8,828 bases of DNA from Chloroflexota bacterium (GTDB lineage: Bacteria > Chloroflexota > Dehalococcoidia > DSTF01 > JACRBR01). Under the pieces are notes generated by a model that was given only the letters and a program-made list of their open reading frames with translations, was not told where the DNA came from and did no database searches. The translations under genes were made by a program, and so were the position numbers. Position 1 is the first letter of the stretch. Each line of letters begins with the position of its first letter. Shown here piece by piece: positions 1 to 5,867 of the stretch. The stretch covers positions 1 through 8,828 of the forward strand of contig JANXYW010000405.1 in the NCBI GenBank assembly GCA_025355835.1. Direction: 5' to 3'.

Positions 1-189
1 CCGCACGAGCATCCCCTTCTCGTTCCGCACATCCGGCGACGTTGGCCCGTCGAACGCCTCGCGCTCCAGCCGCTGCTCCATCGCAGCGACGACCTCGCGC
101 GAAGACGGCCCCGACCAACCCGTGTTGAGGTACACGACGCGCTCAGCAACGGGAAATCGGCTGCGGATGGCTGACCAGCTCGGTTCCAT
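1..189 (-). CDS. Class-V aminotransferase-fold PLP enzyme, N-terminal part only
   Basis: This is the first 63 codons of a leftward gene that runs off the left edge. It starts at an ATG (189-187). The peptide begins MEPSWSAIRSRFPV and continues with VVYLNTGWSGPSS at about residues 19-31 and an amphipathic stretch REVVAAMEQRLERE. A Y-L-N-x-G/A-x-x-G-P-x-P/S motif followed by a helix is the usual N-terminus of class-V aminotransferase-fold, PLP-dependent enzymes (cysteine desulfurase, isopenicillin N epimerase and selenocysteine lyase relatives). The PLP lysine and substrate-binding residues lie outside the window, so neither the reaction nor the subfamily can be assigned. The Shine-Dalgarno is weak (AAGGCG about 12 bases before the ATG), which leaves some doubt over the exact start. 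The gene diverges from the TauE/SafE permease across 104 bp. Confidence 0.75.
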   Translation of the reverse strand, partial: MEPSWSAIRSRFPVAERVVYLNTGWSGPSSREVVAAMEQRLEREAFDGPTSPDVRNEKGMLVR

Positions 190-293
190 GGTGCAAGTGT
201 CGCCTTGCGGCCGAACGCGCGCAATGCGGTACGCCTTCGGCCTACCCCCAACCGACGCCGCCACGTACGATCGCGGCGGGAGGTGGTGCGCCG
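190..293. promoter_or_regulatory. Divergent intergenic region between aminotransferase and permease
   Basis: This 104-bp region separates two divergent start codons, so it should contain promoters for both genes. I see no convincing -35/-10 pair. A small inverted repeat GCAAG (193-197) / CTTGC (204-208), with a 6-base loop, lies just upstream of the aminotransferase start. The rightward Shine-Dalgarno of the permease (GGGAGGTGG, 278-286) lies at its right end. Confidence 0.4.
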
Positions 294-1124
294 ATGTCGT
301 GGTGGGAACTGCTGCTGGTGCCGTTGGGCTTCGCCGTCGGGGCGTACGGCACGCTCGTCGGCGCGGGTGGCGGCTTCGTCCTCGTCCCCGCGCTGCTCAT
401 TATCTACCCCGGCGAGAAGCCGTCTAGCGTCACGTCCATTTCGTTGGCCGTCGTCTTCTTCAACGCGGTCTCCGGCTCGGCGGCGTACGCGCGCCTCAAG
501 CGGATCGACTACTTCACGGGCGCGATCTTCGCCGCCGCGGCGATGCCCGGAGCGATCGGCGCGGCCTTCCTCGTCAGCGCTGTGCCCCGTGACCTCTTCG
601 ACATCATGTTCGGCGCGCTGCTGCTGGCGATGGCCGCGTACACGCTTTGGAGCGCCGGCGGCGTCGCAAGGATGCGGCCGCCGCTGCGAGGGCGCGGCAT
701 CGTCACGCGCGTGATGCCCGGCGACGAGGAAGGCGCGACGTTCGAGTACTCCTACAACCTGTGGCAGGGCATCCTCTACAGCGCGGGCGTCGGCTTCATC
801 TCCAGCCTGCTCGGCATCGGCGGCGGCGTCGTGCACGTGCCGATCATGATCACGCTGCTGCGCTTCCCGGTGCACATCGCCGTCGCCACGTCGCACTTCG
901 TATTGGCGATAAGCGCCGCATCCGGCAGCGCTGTGCATCTCGCGAACGGCGACCTCGCCGGCGCGAACCTTCTGCGTGCGCTGCTACTGTCAGCGGGTGT
1001 CATCCCGGGCGCGCAGGTCGGAGCCCGCCTCGCACAGCGCTTCAAAGGCCCGGTAATCGTCCGCCTGCTCGCGGGCGCGCTGTTTGCGCTGGGCGTGCGT
1101 CTGTCGCTTTCCGCCGTGTTGTAA
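294..1124 (+). CDS. TauE/SafE (TSUP) family membrane permease
   Basis: This encodes a 276-residue polytopic inner-membrane protein, the usual size for the TSUP family (formerly DUF81). Members move sulfite, sulfoacetate, taurine-derived or other organic anions across the membrane; the substrate here is unknown. Around eight hydrophobic segments fall in two halves. Each half opens with a glycine-rich signature: GTLVGAGGGFVLVP at about residues 19-32 and LLGIGGGVVHVP at about 172-183. This repeated motif is the hallmark of the family's internal duplication. A charged loop (about residues 124-148, rich in Arg, Asp and Glu) joins the halves. The ATG at 294 has a strong Shine-Dalgarno (GGGAGGTGG, 278-286). 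The stop is TAA 1122-1124, inside a hairpin loop. No sulfur-metabolism gene is visible beside it except, possibly, the truncated class-V aminotransferase fold, so a sulfur link is only a guess. Confidence 0.88.
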   Translation: MSWWELLLVPLGFAVGAYGTLVGAGGGFVLVPALLIIYPGEKPSSVTSISLAVVFFNAVSGSAAYARLKRIDYFTGAIFAAAAMPGAIGAAFLVSAVPRDLFDIMFGALLLAMAAYTLWSAGGVARMRPPLRGRGIVTRVMPGDEEGATFEYSYNLWQGILYSAGVGFISSLLGIGGGVVHVPIMITLLRFPVHIAVATSHFVLAISAASGSAVHLANGDLAGANLLRALLLSAGVIPGAQVGARLAQRFKGPVIVRLLAGALFALGVRLSLSAVL

Positions 1125-1137
1125 CCAACTACGGCGG
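1111..1137 (+). terminator. Strong hairpin with the permease stop codon in its loop
   Basis: CCGCCGT (1111-1117) pairs with ACGGCGG (1131-1137) and GTTG (1118-1121) pairs with CAAC (1126-1129). A single T bulge (1130) interrupts the right arm and the four-base loop is TAAC, so the TAA stop sits at the apex. The 11 pairs are perfect and mostly G-C. Only TT follows, so a classical U-tract is missing. It may be an imperfect intrinsic terminator, or an mRNA 3'-end stabiliser between the permease and the alpha-glucosidase. The pairing is seen directly; its role is inference. Confidence 0.5.
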
Positions 1138-1205
1138 TTCACCGATTGCGCTTGCCCCAACAACCTGATGCACTTCCGACGTCGAACAACCAGCGCCTAG
1201 TGACC

Positions 1206-1210
1206 GGAGA
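1206..1210 (+). promoter_or_regulatory. Shine-Dalgarno deciding the GTG start of the alpha-glucosidase
   Basis: GGAGA lies seven bases before GTG 1218. An in-frame TTG at 1146 and a GTG at 1200 give longer proteins, but the extra residues are not like a GH13 N-terminus, and the family usually begins only a few residues before the WW..GVIYQIYPRSF motif. Confidence 0.6.
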
Positions 1211-1217
1211 CCAATTC

Positions 1218-2822
1218 GTGGAGTACCTGTGGTGGAAGCACGGCGTCATCTACCAGATCTACCCCCGCAGCTTCCAGGATTCGAACGGCGACGGTATCGG
1301 CGACTTGCAAGGCGTCATCGACCGCCTCGACTACCTGAACGACGGAACCGAACGCTCGCTCGGCGTCGACGCCATCTGGTTCTCGCCAACGTTCCCGTCG
1401 CCCATGGCCGACTTCGGCTACGACGTCTCCGATTATGAGGAAGTGCACGACGACTTCGGCGATATGGCCACGATGGATCGCCTGATCGCCGAAGCACACA
1501 AGCGCGGCATCCGCGTCATCCTCGACTTCGTGCCGAACCACTCATCGTCGCAACATCCGTGGTTCGTCGAGTCACGCGCGTCGAAAGAGTCGCCGAAGCG
1601 CGACTGGTACGTCTGGCGCGACGCGAAGCCGGACGGCAGCCCGCCAAACAACTGGATCGCCGCGTTCGGCGGCCCGGCGTGGGAGTGGGATCAGAGGACG
1701 CAGCAGTACTACCTGCACTCGTTCCTCATCGAACAGCCCGACCTCAACTGGCGTAATCCTGAGGTCGAGGCGCGCATGCATGAGGTGCTTCGATTCTGGA
1801 TGGATCGCGGCGTCGACGGATTCCGCATCGACGTGATGGATCGCGTGCTCAAGGATCCGCAGCACCGTGACAACCCGCCTCAGGAGAACCCACGCATCCG
1901 CGCACTCGCGCAGGCGGCGATGCAGATGCACACGTACGATCAGAACTGGCCGGAGGTCATCGAGGCCGTTCGCGGCATTCGCAGGGTCACCGACGCCTAT
2001 CCGGAGCGCATGACGGTAGGAGAAGTCGCAGGGACGCCGGAGCAGATCGCTCACTACTACGGCGGCGCCGCGCTCGACGGACTGCACCTGGCGTTTAACT
2101 TTCCCTTCACGCGCATTTGGGACGACCGCTGGATCGCCGAGCGCGTGCGCAGGAGCGTCGATGCGTTCGAAGCGGCGCTGCCCGCCGGCGCATGGCCGAA
2201 TCACGTCTTCGGCAACCACGATGTCGATCGCTTCAGCAGCCGCGTCAACCGCGACGGTCGCGGCCACGAGCGAGCGCGCGTCGCGGCGCTGATGCTGCTG
2301 ACGCTTCGCGGCACGCCGTTCGTCTACTACGGCGAAGAGATCGGCATGGCGAACACCGACATCCCTGAAAAGATGCTGCAAGATCCCGCCAGGTTCTACA
2401 GCCGTGGACGCGACCAGGAGCGCACGCCGATGCAGTGGTCGCGTGAAGACGCGTTCACAACCGGCACACCGTGGCTCCCGTACGGCAACCTCGCGGTCAA
2501 CGTCGAACAGCAGCGCGACGACCCCGCGTCGATGCTGTCGCTGTATCGTCGCCTGCTCTGGTTCCGCCGCAGATCCGACGCCCTCCGAGACGGCGCCTAC
2601 ACGCCGGTCGACGGCCTCCCCACCGGCATCTACGCCTACATGCGTCTCTACGGCGATGATCGCCTGCTCACGGTACTGAATTTCACGAACGACCCGATCG
2701 CGTTCGAGCTGCCGGCGTCGCTACACACCACAGAGACGCTGATCGGTACGCACGATCTGCCGGCCGCCGCACAGTCGATCACGCTCGCCGGCAACGAAGG
2801 CAGGCTACTGCGGCTCGCATAG
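1218..2822 (+). CDS. GH13 alpha-glucosidase (oligo-1,6-glucosidase type)
   Basis: This encodes a probable cytoplasmic exo-acting alpha-glucosidase of 534 residues from GTG 1218; there is no signal peptide. It should release glucose from the non-reducing ends of malto- or isomalto-oligosaccharides. The N-terminus has WWKHGVIYQIYPRSF and a calcium-site-like loop DSNGDGIGD (residues 21-29). All GH13 regions are visible: DFVPNH (from D103), QPDLNW (173-178), GFRIDV with nucleophile D205, the acid/base E269 in VGEVAG, and NHDVDR with H334/D335. A C-terminal beta domain follows (YAYMRLYGDDRLLTVLNF). The residue after the nucleophile is Val. In this family Val at that position is associated with alpha-1,6 (isomaltose) activity, and Thr or Ala with alpha-1,4; this is suggestive, not proof. 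No sugar transporter or LacI-type regulator adjoins it. Trehalose synthase and sucrose hydrolases are related, but the QPDLNW motif and the length favour an alpha-glucosidase. Confidence 0.92.
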   Translation: MEYLWWKHGVIYQIYPRSFQDSNGDGIGDLQGVIDRLDYLNDGTERSLGVDAIWFSPTFPSPMADFGYDVSDYEEVHDDFGDMATMDRLIAEAHKRGIRVILDFVPNHSSSQHPWFVESRASKESPKRDWYVWRDAKPDGSPPNNWIAAFGGPAWEWDQRTQQYYLHSFLIEQPDLNWRNPEVEARMHEVLRFWMDRGVDGFRIDVMDRVLKDPQHRDNPPQENPRIRALAQAAMQMHTYDQNWPEVIEAVRGIRRVTDAYPERMTVGEVAGTPEQIAHYYGGAALDGLHLAFNFPFTRIWDDRWIAERVRRSVDAFEAALPAGAWPNHVFGNHDVDRFSSRVNRDGRGHERARVAALMLLTLRGTPFVYYGEEIGMANTDIPEKMLQDPARFYSRGRDQERTPMQWSREDAFTTGTPWLPYGNLAVNVEQQRDDPASMLSLYRRLLWFRRRSDALRDGAYTPVDGLPTGIYAYMRLYGDDRLLTVLNFTNDPIAFELPASLHTTETLIGTHDLPAAAQSITLAGNEGRLLRLA

Positions 2823-2956
2823 CACGCGACATATCAGGCCGTAGCAACGTTCACCGTAGGGACAGATATTTAGACCTGTCCGCCTGCAGGTTCTACGCAG
2901 GGTGCGCGGCGCTTGGAGATCCTTCGTGATTGCCGCGCCTCATGCGCCAGGACGGG
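2823..2956. repeat. Convergent intergenic region with three inverted repeats
   Basis: This 134-bp gap lies between the 3' ends of the alpha-glucosidase and the alpha/beta hydrolase. It contains GGACAG (2860-2865) / CTGTCC (2876-2881) with a 10-base AT-rich loop, CCTGC (2883-2887) / GCAGG (2897-2901) with a 9-base loop, and GCGCGGC (2904-2910) / GCCGCGC (2932-2938) with a 21-base loop. None is followed by a run of T on either strand. They may act as bidirectional terminators for the two converging units, but that is inference from position and pairing. Confidence 0.4.
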
Positions 2957-3733
2957 TTACGCGCCCACGCTCACGGCGAGAAACCGCTCGATCATCGCAT
3001 TGATCTGATCCGGCACCTCAAGCTGGTGGAAGTGTCCGGAGCCGACGGTCTTGCCTGTCACGATATTTGGACACAGCTCGCGCAGGCGTTCGACGCGATT
3101 CAGCACCGGATCGGCTTCGACGTAGAGCGCGGGAGCGCGAAGCGCTCGCAGCTCCGCCTCGCCGCCGAACGCTCCAACACTCTCGAACGCCGACGCCGCA
3201 ACGTGCATCGGCGTGCGGCCCATGCCGTCGAGCACCCGCGCCTTCAACGTTGCATCGCTAGTCGGTGTGAAGAATCGATCCGATCCAAACTGGCGCAGCA
3301 GCGCGGGGCCGTCCGGTGATCGGAAGCCCGCGATCAGCTGCGCGATCAGCGGCTGCAACTCCGCCGGAAACAGCACCGCCGGATCGAGCATCACCAGCGC
3401 CGCACACAGCCCCGGATTCGCTGCGGCAACAGCGAGCGCAATCGCGCCGCCCATACTGTGTCCCGCGAAAACGGCGCTCGATACGCCCAGCTCCCCGCAC
3501 AGCCACGCAACGTCTTCCGCGAAGCCGCCGATGGTGTACGCCTGCTCCGGCTTGTCGCTCTCGCCGTGCCCTCGCAAGTCCACAGAGATGCAGCGGTAGC
3601 GCTTCGAGAAGTGCGCGGCTTGCGGCGCAAAGTGCGACCGATCGCACGTCCACCCATGCACGAACACGATCGGCGGCCCGCTGCCCGCATCTTCGTAGAA
3701 AAGCTTCACGCCGTCGCGCGTAAGATATGCCAC
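2957..3733 (-). CDS. Alpha/beta hydrolase
   Basis: This 258-residue cytoplasmic alpha/beta-hydrolase-fold enzyme is of the size seen in small carboxylesterases, enol-lactone hydrolases and haloperoxidase-like proteins. The oxyanion-hole motif HGW is at residues 26-28, the strand/loop signature DLRGHGESD at 52-60, and the nucleophile elbow GHSMGG at 91-96 with Ser93. D208 in VEADPVLNR is the likely acid and H234 in GSGHFHQLEVP the likely base, so the triad is complete. The motif combination resembles 3-oxoadipate enol-lactonase/MenH-like hydrolases, but no pathway partner is present, so the substrate is unknown. The start is GTG (3733-3731) with Shine-Dalgarno GGAAGG (3747-3742) eight bases upstream. 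It lies 51 bp downstream of the glutamine-synthetase-like gene on the same strand, so co-transcription is possible. The two are separated by a heptamer array, so functional linkage is uncertain. Confidence 0.88.
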   Translation of the reverse strand: MAYLTRDGVKLFYEDAGSGPPIVFVHGWTCDRSHFAPQAAHFSKRYRCISVDLRGHGESDKPEQAYTIGGFAEDVAWLCGELGVSSAVFAGHSMGGAIALAVAAANPGLCAALVMLDPAVLFPAELQPLIAQLIAGFRSPDGPALLRQFGSDRFFTPTSDATLKARVLDGMGRTPMHVAASAFESVGAFGGEAELRALRAPALYVEADPVLNRVERLRELCPNIVTGKTVGSGHFHQLEVPDQINAMIERFLAVSVGA

Positions 3734-3746
3734 CGACCCGGCCTTC

Positions 3747-3781
3747 CGTCGCTATCCACTATTCACTGTCAGCTATCCACT
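3747..3781 (-). repeat. Tandem degenerate heptamer array
   Basis: Five contiguous 7-base units are visible on the minus strand: AGTGGAT, AGCTGAC, AGTGAAT, AGTGGAT and AGCGACG (plus-strand units start at 3747, 3754, 3761, 3768 and 3775). Seen another way, the 11-mer GCTATCCACTA occurs twice, at 3751-3761 and 3772-3782, exactly 21 bp apart. The array fills the gap between the glutamine-synthetase-like stop and the hydrolase start, and its last unit touches the hydrolase Shine-Dalgarno. It resembles the short tandem heptanucleotide repeats scattered between genes in some bacteria. A dispersed intergenic repeat is likely; a function is not shown. Confidence 0.6.
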
Positions 3782-3784
3782 AAC

Positions 3785-5143
3785 TCACACCTGCTCGAAA
3801 TACCGCGTGCGCTCCCACGCCGTCACAGCGCGCCGATGCTTCTCGACCTCCCAGCGCCGCATCGCGACGTAATGGTCGACGAACCCATCACCAAAGAAGT
3901 CGCGCGCGATGGCACTTTCCTCGAGCCGCTCGATCGCCTCATCGAGCGTGCGCGGCAGCGCCGCCAAACCGGCAGTCTCGTACACGTTGCCTACGGCTGG
4001 TGGCGGCAGCTTCAACCCGCGCTCAATGCCCGAAAGCCCGCCCGCCAGGCACGCAGCAAACCCCAGATACGAGTTCACGTCGGCTCCCGGCACGCGATTC
4101 TCGACGCGGATCGCCGTCTCGCCGCCGGTGATCGCACGCAGCGATGATGTGCGATTCTCGATCGCCCACGACGCGGCCGTCGGCGCCCAGCTGCCGCTCA
4201 CGTAGCGCTTGTACGAGTTCACATTCGGCGCGTACAACGCGAACAGTTCGGGCATCGCCCCAAGCGCGCCTGCGATGTACGCGTTGAGCGTCGAGGACAT
4301 GTGGTGCGGCGCGCTGGCGTCCCAAAACGCGTTCTTCTCGCCGCGCCACAGGCTCTGGTGGATGTGCCCGCTACAGCCGTCCATCTGATCCGAATACTTC
4401 GCCATAAATGTCGGCACCGCGCCGAACTGCGCCAGCACCTCCTTCGCGCCGCTCTTGAAGAGCATGCCGCGGTCGGCAGCCTCCATCGCGTCGCAGTACA
4501 GGAGGTTCATTTCGTACATGCCTTCGCCGTGCTCGCGGCTGTAGCCTTCCACCTCGATGCCGTACGCGTCCATGTAGCGCCGGAGCCCGCCCACGACGTC
4601 GTCATCGATGCTGGCATGAGAGATCGAGTAGCAGTTGTAGCCGGGGTTCAACGGGCGAAGGTCGCTGAACTGCTTCTCGCGCAGCGTCTCCTGATCCTCG
4701 CGGAAGATGCGGAACTCCAGTTCCACGGCCATCTGCGCCGTCAGCCCGAGCTTCGCCGCGCGGTCGAGTACCCGCCGCAGCACCATGCGCGGCGACACCG
4801 CAAGCGGCTCTCCGTGCTCCGTGTACGCGTCGCAGACCACTGCGGCCGTCGCAGGCTCCCATGGCACGATCCGGAACGTCGCCAGGTCAGGCTTGAGGAG
4901 AATGTCCGCGAACCCCGTGTCCGCGCTGCCAACCGCGAGCCGCTGCCCGGTGATCACTTCCTCCGCAATATCCCAGCCAAACACGACATCGCACTGCGCG
5001 AAGCCCGCGCCCTCGCACCCCGCCAGGAACTGTTTCGTGGACAACCGCTTGCCGCGGTACACGCCGTCCATGTCGGGCGTGCCAACCTTCACGGTTTCGA
5101 CGCCGTGCGCCGCAATCGCCTGCTCGATCTCGTTCTTGTCCAT
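3785..5143 (-). CDS. Glutamine synthetase superfamily ligase (gamma-glutamylpolyamine synthetase-like)
   Basis: This encodes a 452-residue ATP-dependent glutamate-amine ligase of the type-I glutamine synthetase fold. The N-terminal beta-grasp domain carries MDGVYRGKRL (25-34). The catalytic domain shows the metal-binding ELEF (E141/E143), EHGEGMYEMN (E204, E211), SGHIHQSL (258-265, H260), the NSYKR/WAPT segment (309-322), ENRTSS (R331) and the R-x-E-x-R glutamate-binding motif RVENR (346-350). The C-terminal part has GNVYET and LPRTLDEAIERLE. These variants, especially GEG and GNVYE, fit PuuA/GlnA3/FluG-like ligases better than biosynthetic GlnA, so the amine acceptor may be a polyamine or other amine. 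The reading frame stays open to 5293, but ATG 5143 gives a normal N-terminus, and a longer form would overlap the divergent cupredoxin gene. No PuuB/C/D, GlnK or ammonium transporter adjoins it. No Shine-Dalgarno is evident. Confidence 0.88.
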   Translation of the reverse strand: MDKNEIEQAIAAHGVETVKVGTPDMDGVYRGKRLSTKQFLAGCEGAGFAQCDVVFGWDIAEEVITGQRLAVGSADTGFADILLKPDLATFRIVPWEPATAAVVCDAYTEHGEPLAVSPRMVLRRVLDRAAKLGLTAQMAVELEFRIFREDQETLREKQFSDLRPLNPGYNCYSISHASIDDDVVGGLRRYMDAYGIEVEGYSREHGEGMYEMNLLYCDAMEAADRGMLFKSGAKEVLAQFGAVPTFMAKYSDQMDGCSGHIHQSLWRGEKNAFWDASAPHHMSSTLNAYIAGALGAMPELFALYAPNVNSYKRYVSGSWAPTAASWAIENRTSSLRAITGGETAIRVENRVPGADVNSYLGFAACLAGGLSGIERGLKLPPPAVGNVYETAGLAALPRTLDEAIERLEESAIARDFFGDGFVDHYVAMRRWEVEKHRRAVTAWERTRYFEQV

Positions 5144-5151
5144 GATTGACG

Positions 5152-5157
5152 ATGATA
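5152..5157 (-). promoter_or_regulatory. Possible -10 element of the glutamine-synthetase-like gene
   Basis: TATCAT on the minus strand matches TATAAT at five of six positions and ends eight bases before the ATG at 5143. Transcription would begin at or almost at the start codon. This fits the absence of a Shine-Dalgarno and suggests a leaderless mRNA. The -35 region is poor (TTCCAC at a 17-base spacing), so the call is tentative. Confidence 0.3.
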
Positions 5158-5180
5158 CTCGGATCGCCCCTGTGGTGGAA

Positions 5181-5213
5181 CCGGACAAGCCCGTAGCCGG
5201 ACAGGAACGTCCG
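5181..5213. promoter_or_regulatory. CCGGACA direct repeat and CGGAC/GTCCG dyad in divergent gap
   Basis: CCGGACA occurs at 5181-5187 and again at 5197-5203. CGGAC (5198-5202) and GTCCG (5209-5213) form an inverted repeat with a 6-base spacer. They lie between the divergent ligase and cupredoxin genes, where an operator could act on both. No known regulator site is recognised, and short repeats of this kind can arise by chance in GC-rich DNA. Confidence 0.25.
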
Positions 5214-5265
5214 AACGGCCCTACCGCCAGGCCCTGTCGCGGGCGAGCCTTACGCGGGAGGATCG

Positions 5266-5691
5266 GTGCCGAAGAAAACAGAGTCTCGTCCACGGAAGGG
5301 CATCCTCAACAACACGACGCTAGTTTTGGGTGCGCTCGCGCTCGTTGCGGTCGTGGCGGGCGCTGCGTGGCTCGCGTTCGATGGCGGAAGCACACCGAAG
5401 CGCAAACTCGTCCGCCAGACGCCGGTCGTCAGCACGGAAACGCAGGTGCGCGTGGACGTGATCGACAACGACTTCACCCCGCGCACCCTGACCGTGAACA
5501 AGGGCGCAGCCGTCACGTGGAAGTTCACCGGCAGCATTCCGCACAACGTCACCGACGATCGCGGCGCATTCGCGAGCGACACGTTAGGTCACGGCGAGGA
5601 ATTCACCCGCACGTTCGACACGGCCGGCATCTTCTACTACTACTGCACGATCCACCACGGCATGCTGGGTACTCTCACCGTGAAGGAGTAG
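5266..5691 (+). CDS. Membrane-anchored plastocyanin/azurin-like cupredoxin
   Basis: This 141-residue type-1 copper protein probably acts outside the membrane as an electron carrier or copper-binding protein. The N-terminus is basic (KK, RPRK), followed by a hydrophobic segment at about residues 18-37. No lipobox cysteine is seen, so it is an uncleaved anchor or a Sec signal. After a linker comes a single cupredoxin domain: VRVDVIDNDFTPRTLTVNKGAAVTW (about 61-85), then H93 in SIPHNV, and C127, H130 and M133 in YYYCTIHHGM. The spacing C-x2-H-x2-M and the upstream His give the complete type-1 set. The start is GTG (5266), with GGGAGGA at 5256-5262 only a few bases upstream, a close but usable spacing. 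It diverges from the ligase across 122 bp. No oxidase, nitrite reductase or copper-export gene is beside it, so its redox partner is unknown. Confidence 0.9.
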   Translation: MPKKTESRPRKGILNNTTLVLGALALVAVVAGAAWLAFDGGSTPKRKLVRQTPVVSTETQVRVDVIDNDFTPRTLTVNKGAAVTWKFTGSIPHNVTDDRGAFASDTLGHGEEFTRTFDTAGIFYYYCTIHHGMLGTLTVKE

Positions 5692-5733
5692 GCGGGATCG
5701 CACTGACCAATGCAGTAGACGCCGTACTACTCA

Positions 5734-5753
5734 GCGAGCGTCGCGGCGCTCGC
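5734..5753 (+). terminator. Probable terminator hairpin after the cupredoxin gene
   Basis: GCGAGCG (5734-5740) pairs perfectly with CGCTCGC (5747-5753) around the 6-base loop TCGCGG. The hairpin lies about 43 bases past the cupredoxin stop and is followed by CGTTTCC, a weak T-rich stretch. It could also terminate leftward transcripts of the NYN gene. A smaller dyad GTCC (5847-5850) / GGAC (5856-5859) lies nearer the NYN stop. The rest of the 176-bp convergent gap shows nothing recognisable. Confidence 0.5.
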
Positions 5754-5867
5754 CGTTTCCAATGGCGTCAATTTGCGCGGCGTCGTCGATGATTGACCTC
5801 ATAGCGTCACCATCAAGTGTCAGGCAAGCGCTGATGCACGGCGAAGGTCCTGCCCGGACGCGCAGTG

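Noticed and set aside
1146..1217. TTG 1146 as start of the alpha-glucosidase
   Set aside because: It adds 24 residues with no family likeness and no Shine-Dalgarno; GTG 1218 has GGAGA at ideal spacing.
1572..2381. Long open frame on the minus strand opposite the alpha-glucosidase
   Set aside because: It is a GC-rich antisense shadow: its translation is Arg/Ala/Val/Asp-rich with no domain, while the plus strand carries every GH13 catalytic motif.
4301..5149. Long rightward open frame opposite the glutamine-synthetase-like gene
   Set aside because: The translation is rich in Arg, His and Val with no recognisable motif; the opposite strand has a full set of ligase motifs.
5144..5293. 50-residue N-terminal extension of the glutamine-synthetase-like protein
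   Set aside because: It would overlap the divergent cupredoxin start and its Shine-Dalgarno, has no similarity to ligase N-termini, and ATG 5143 gives a normal protein.
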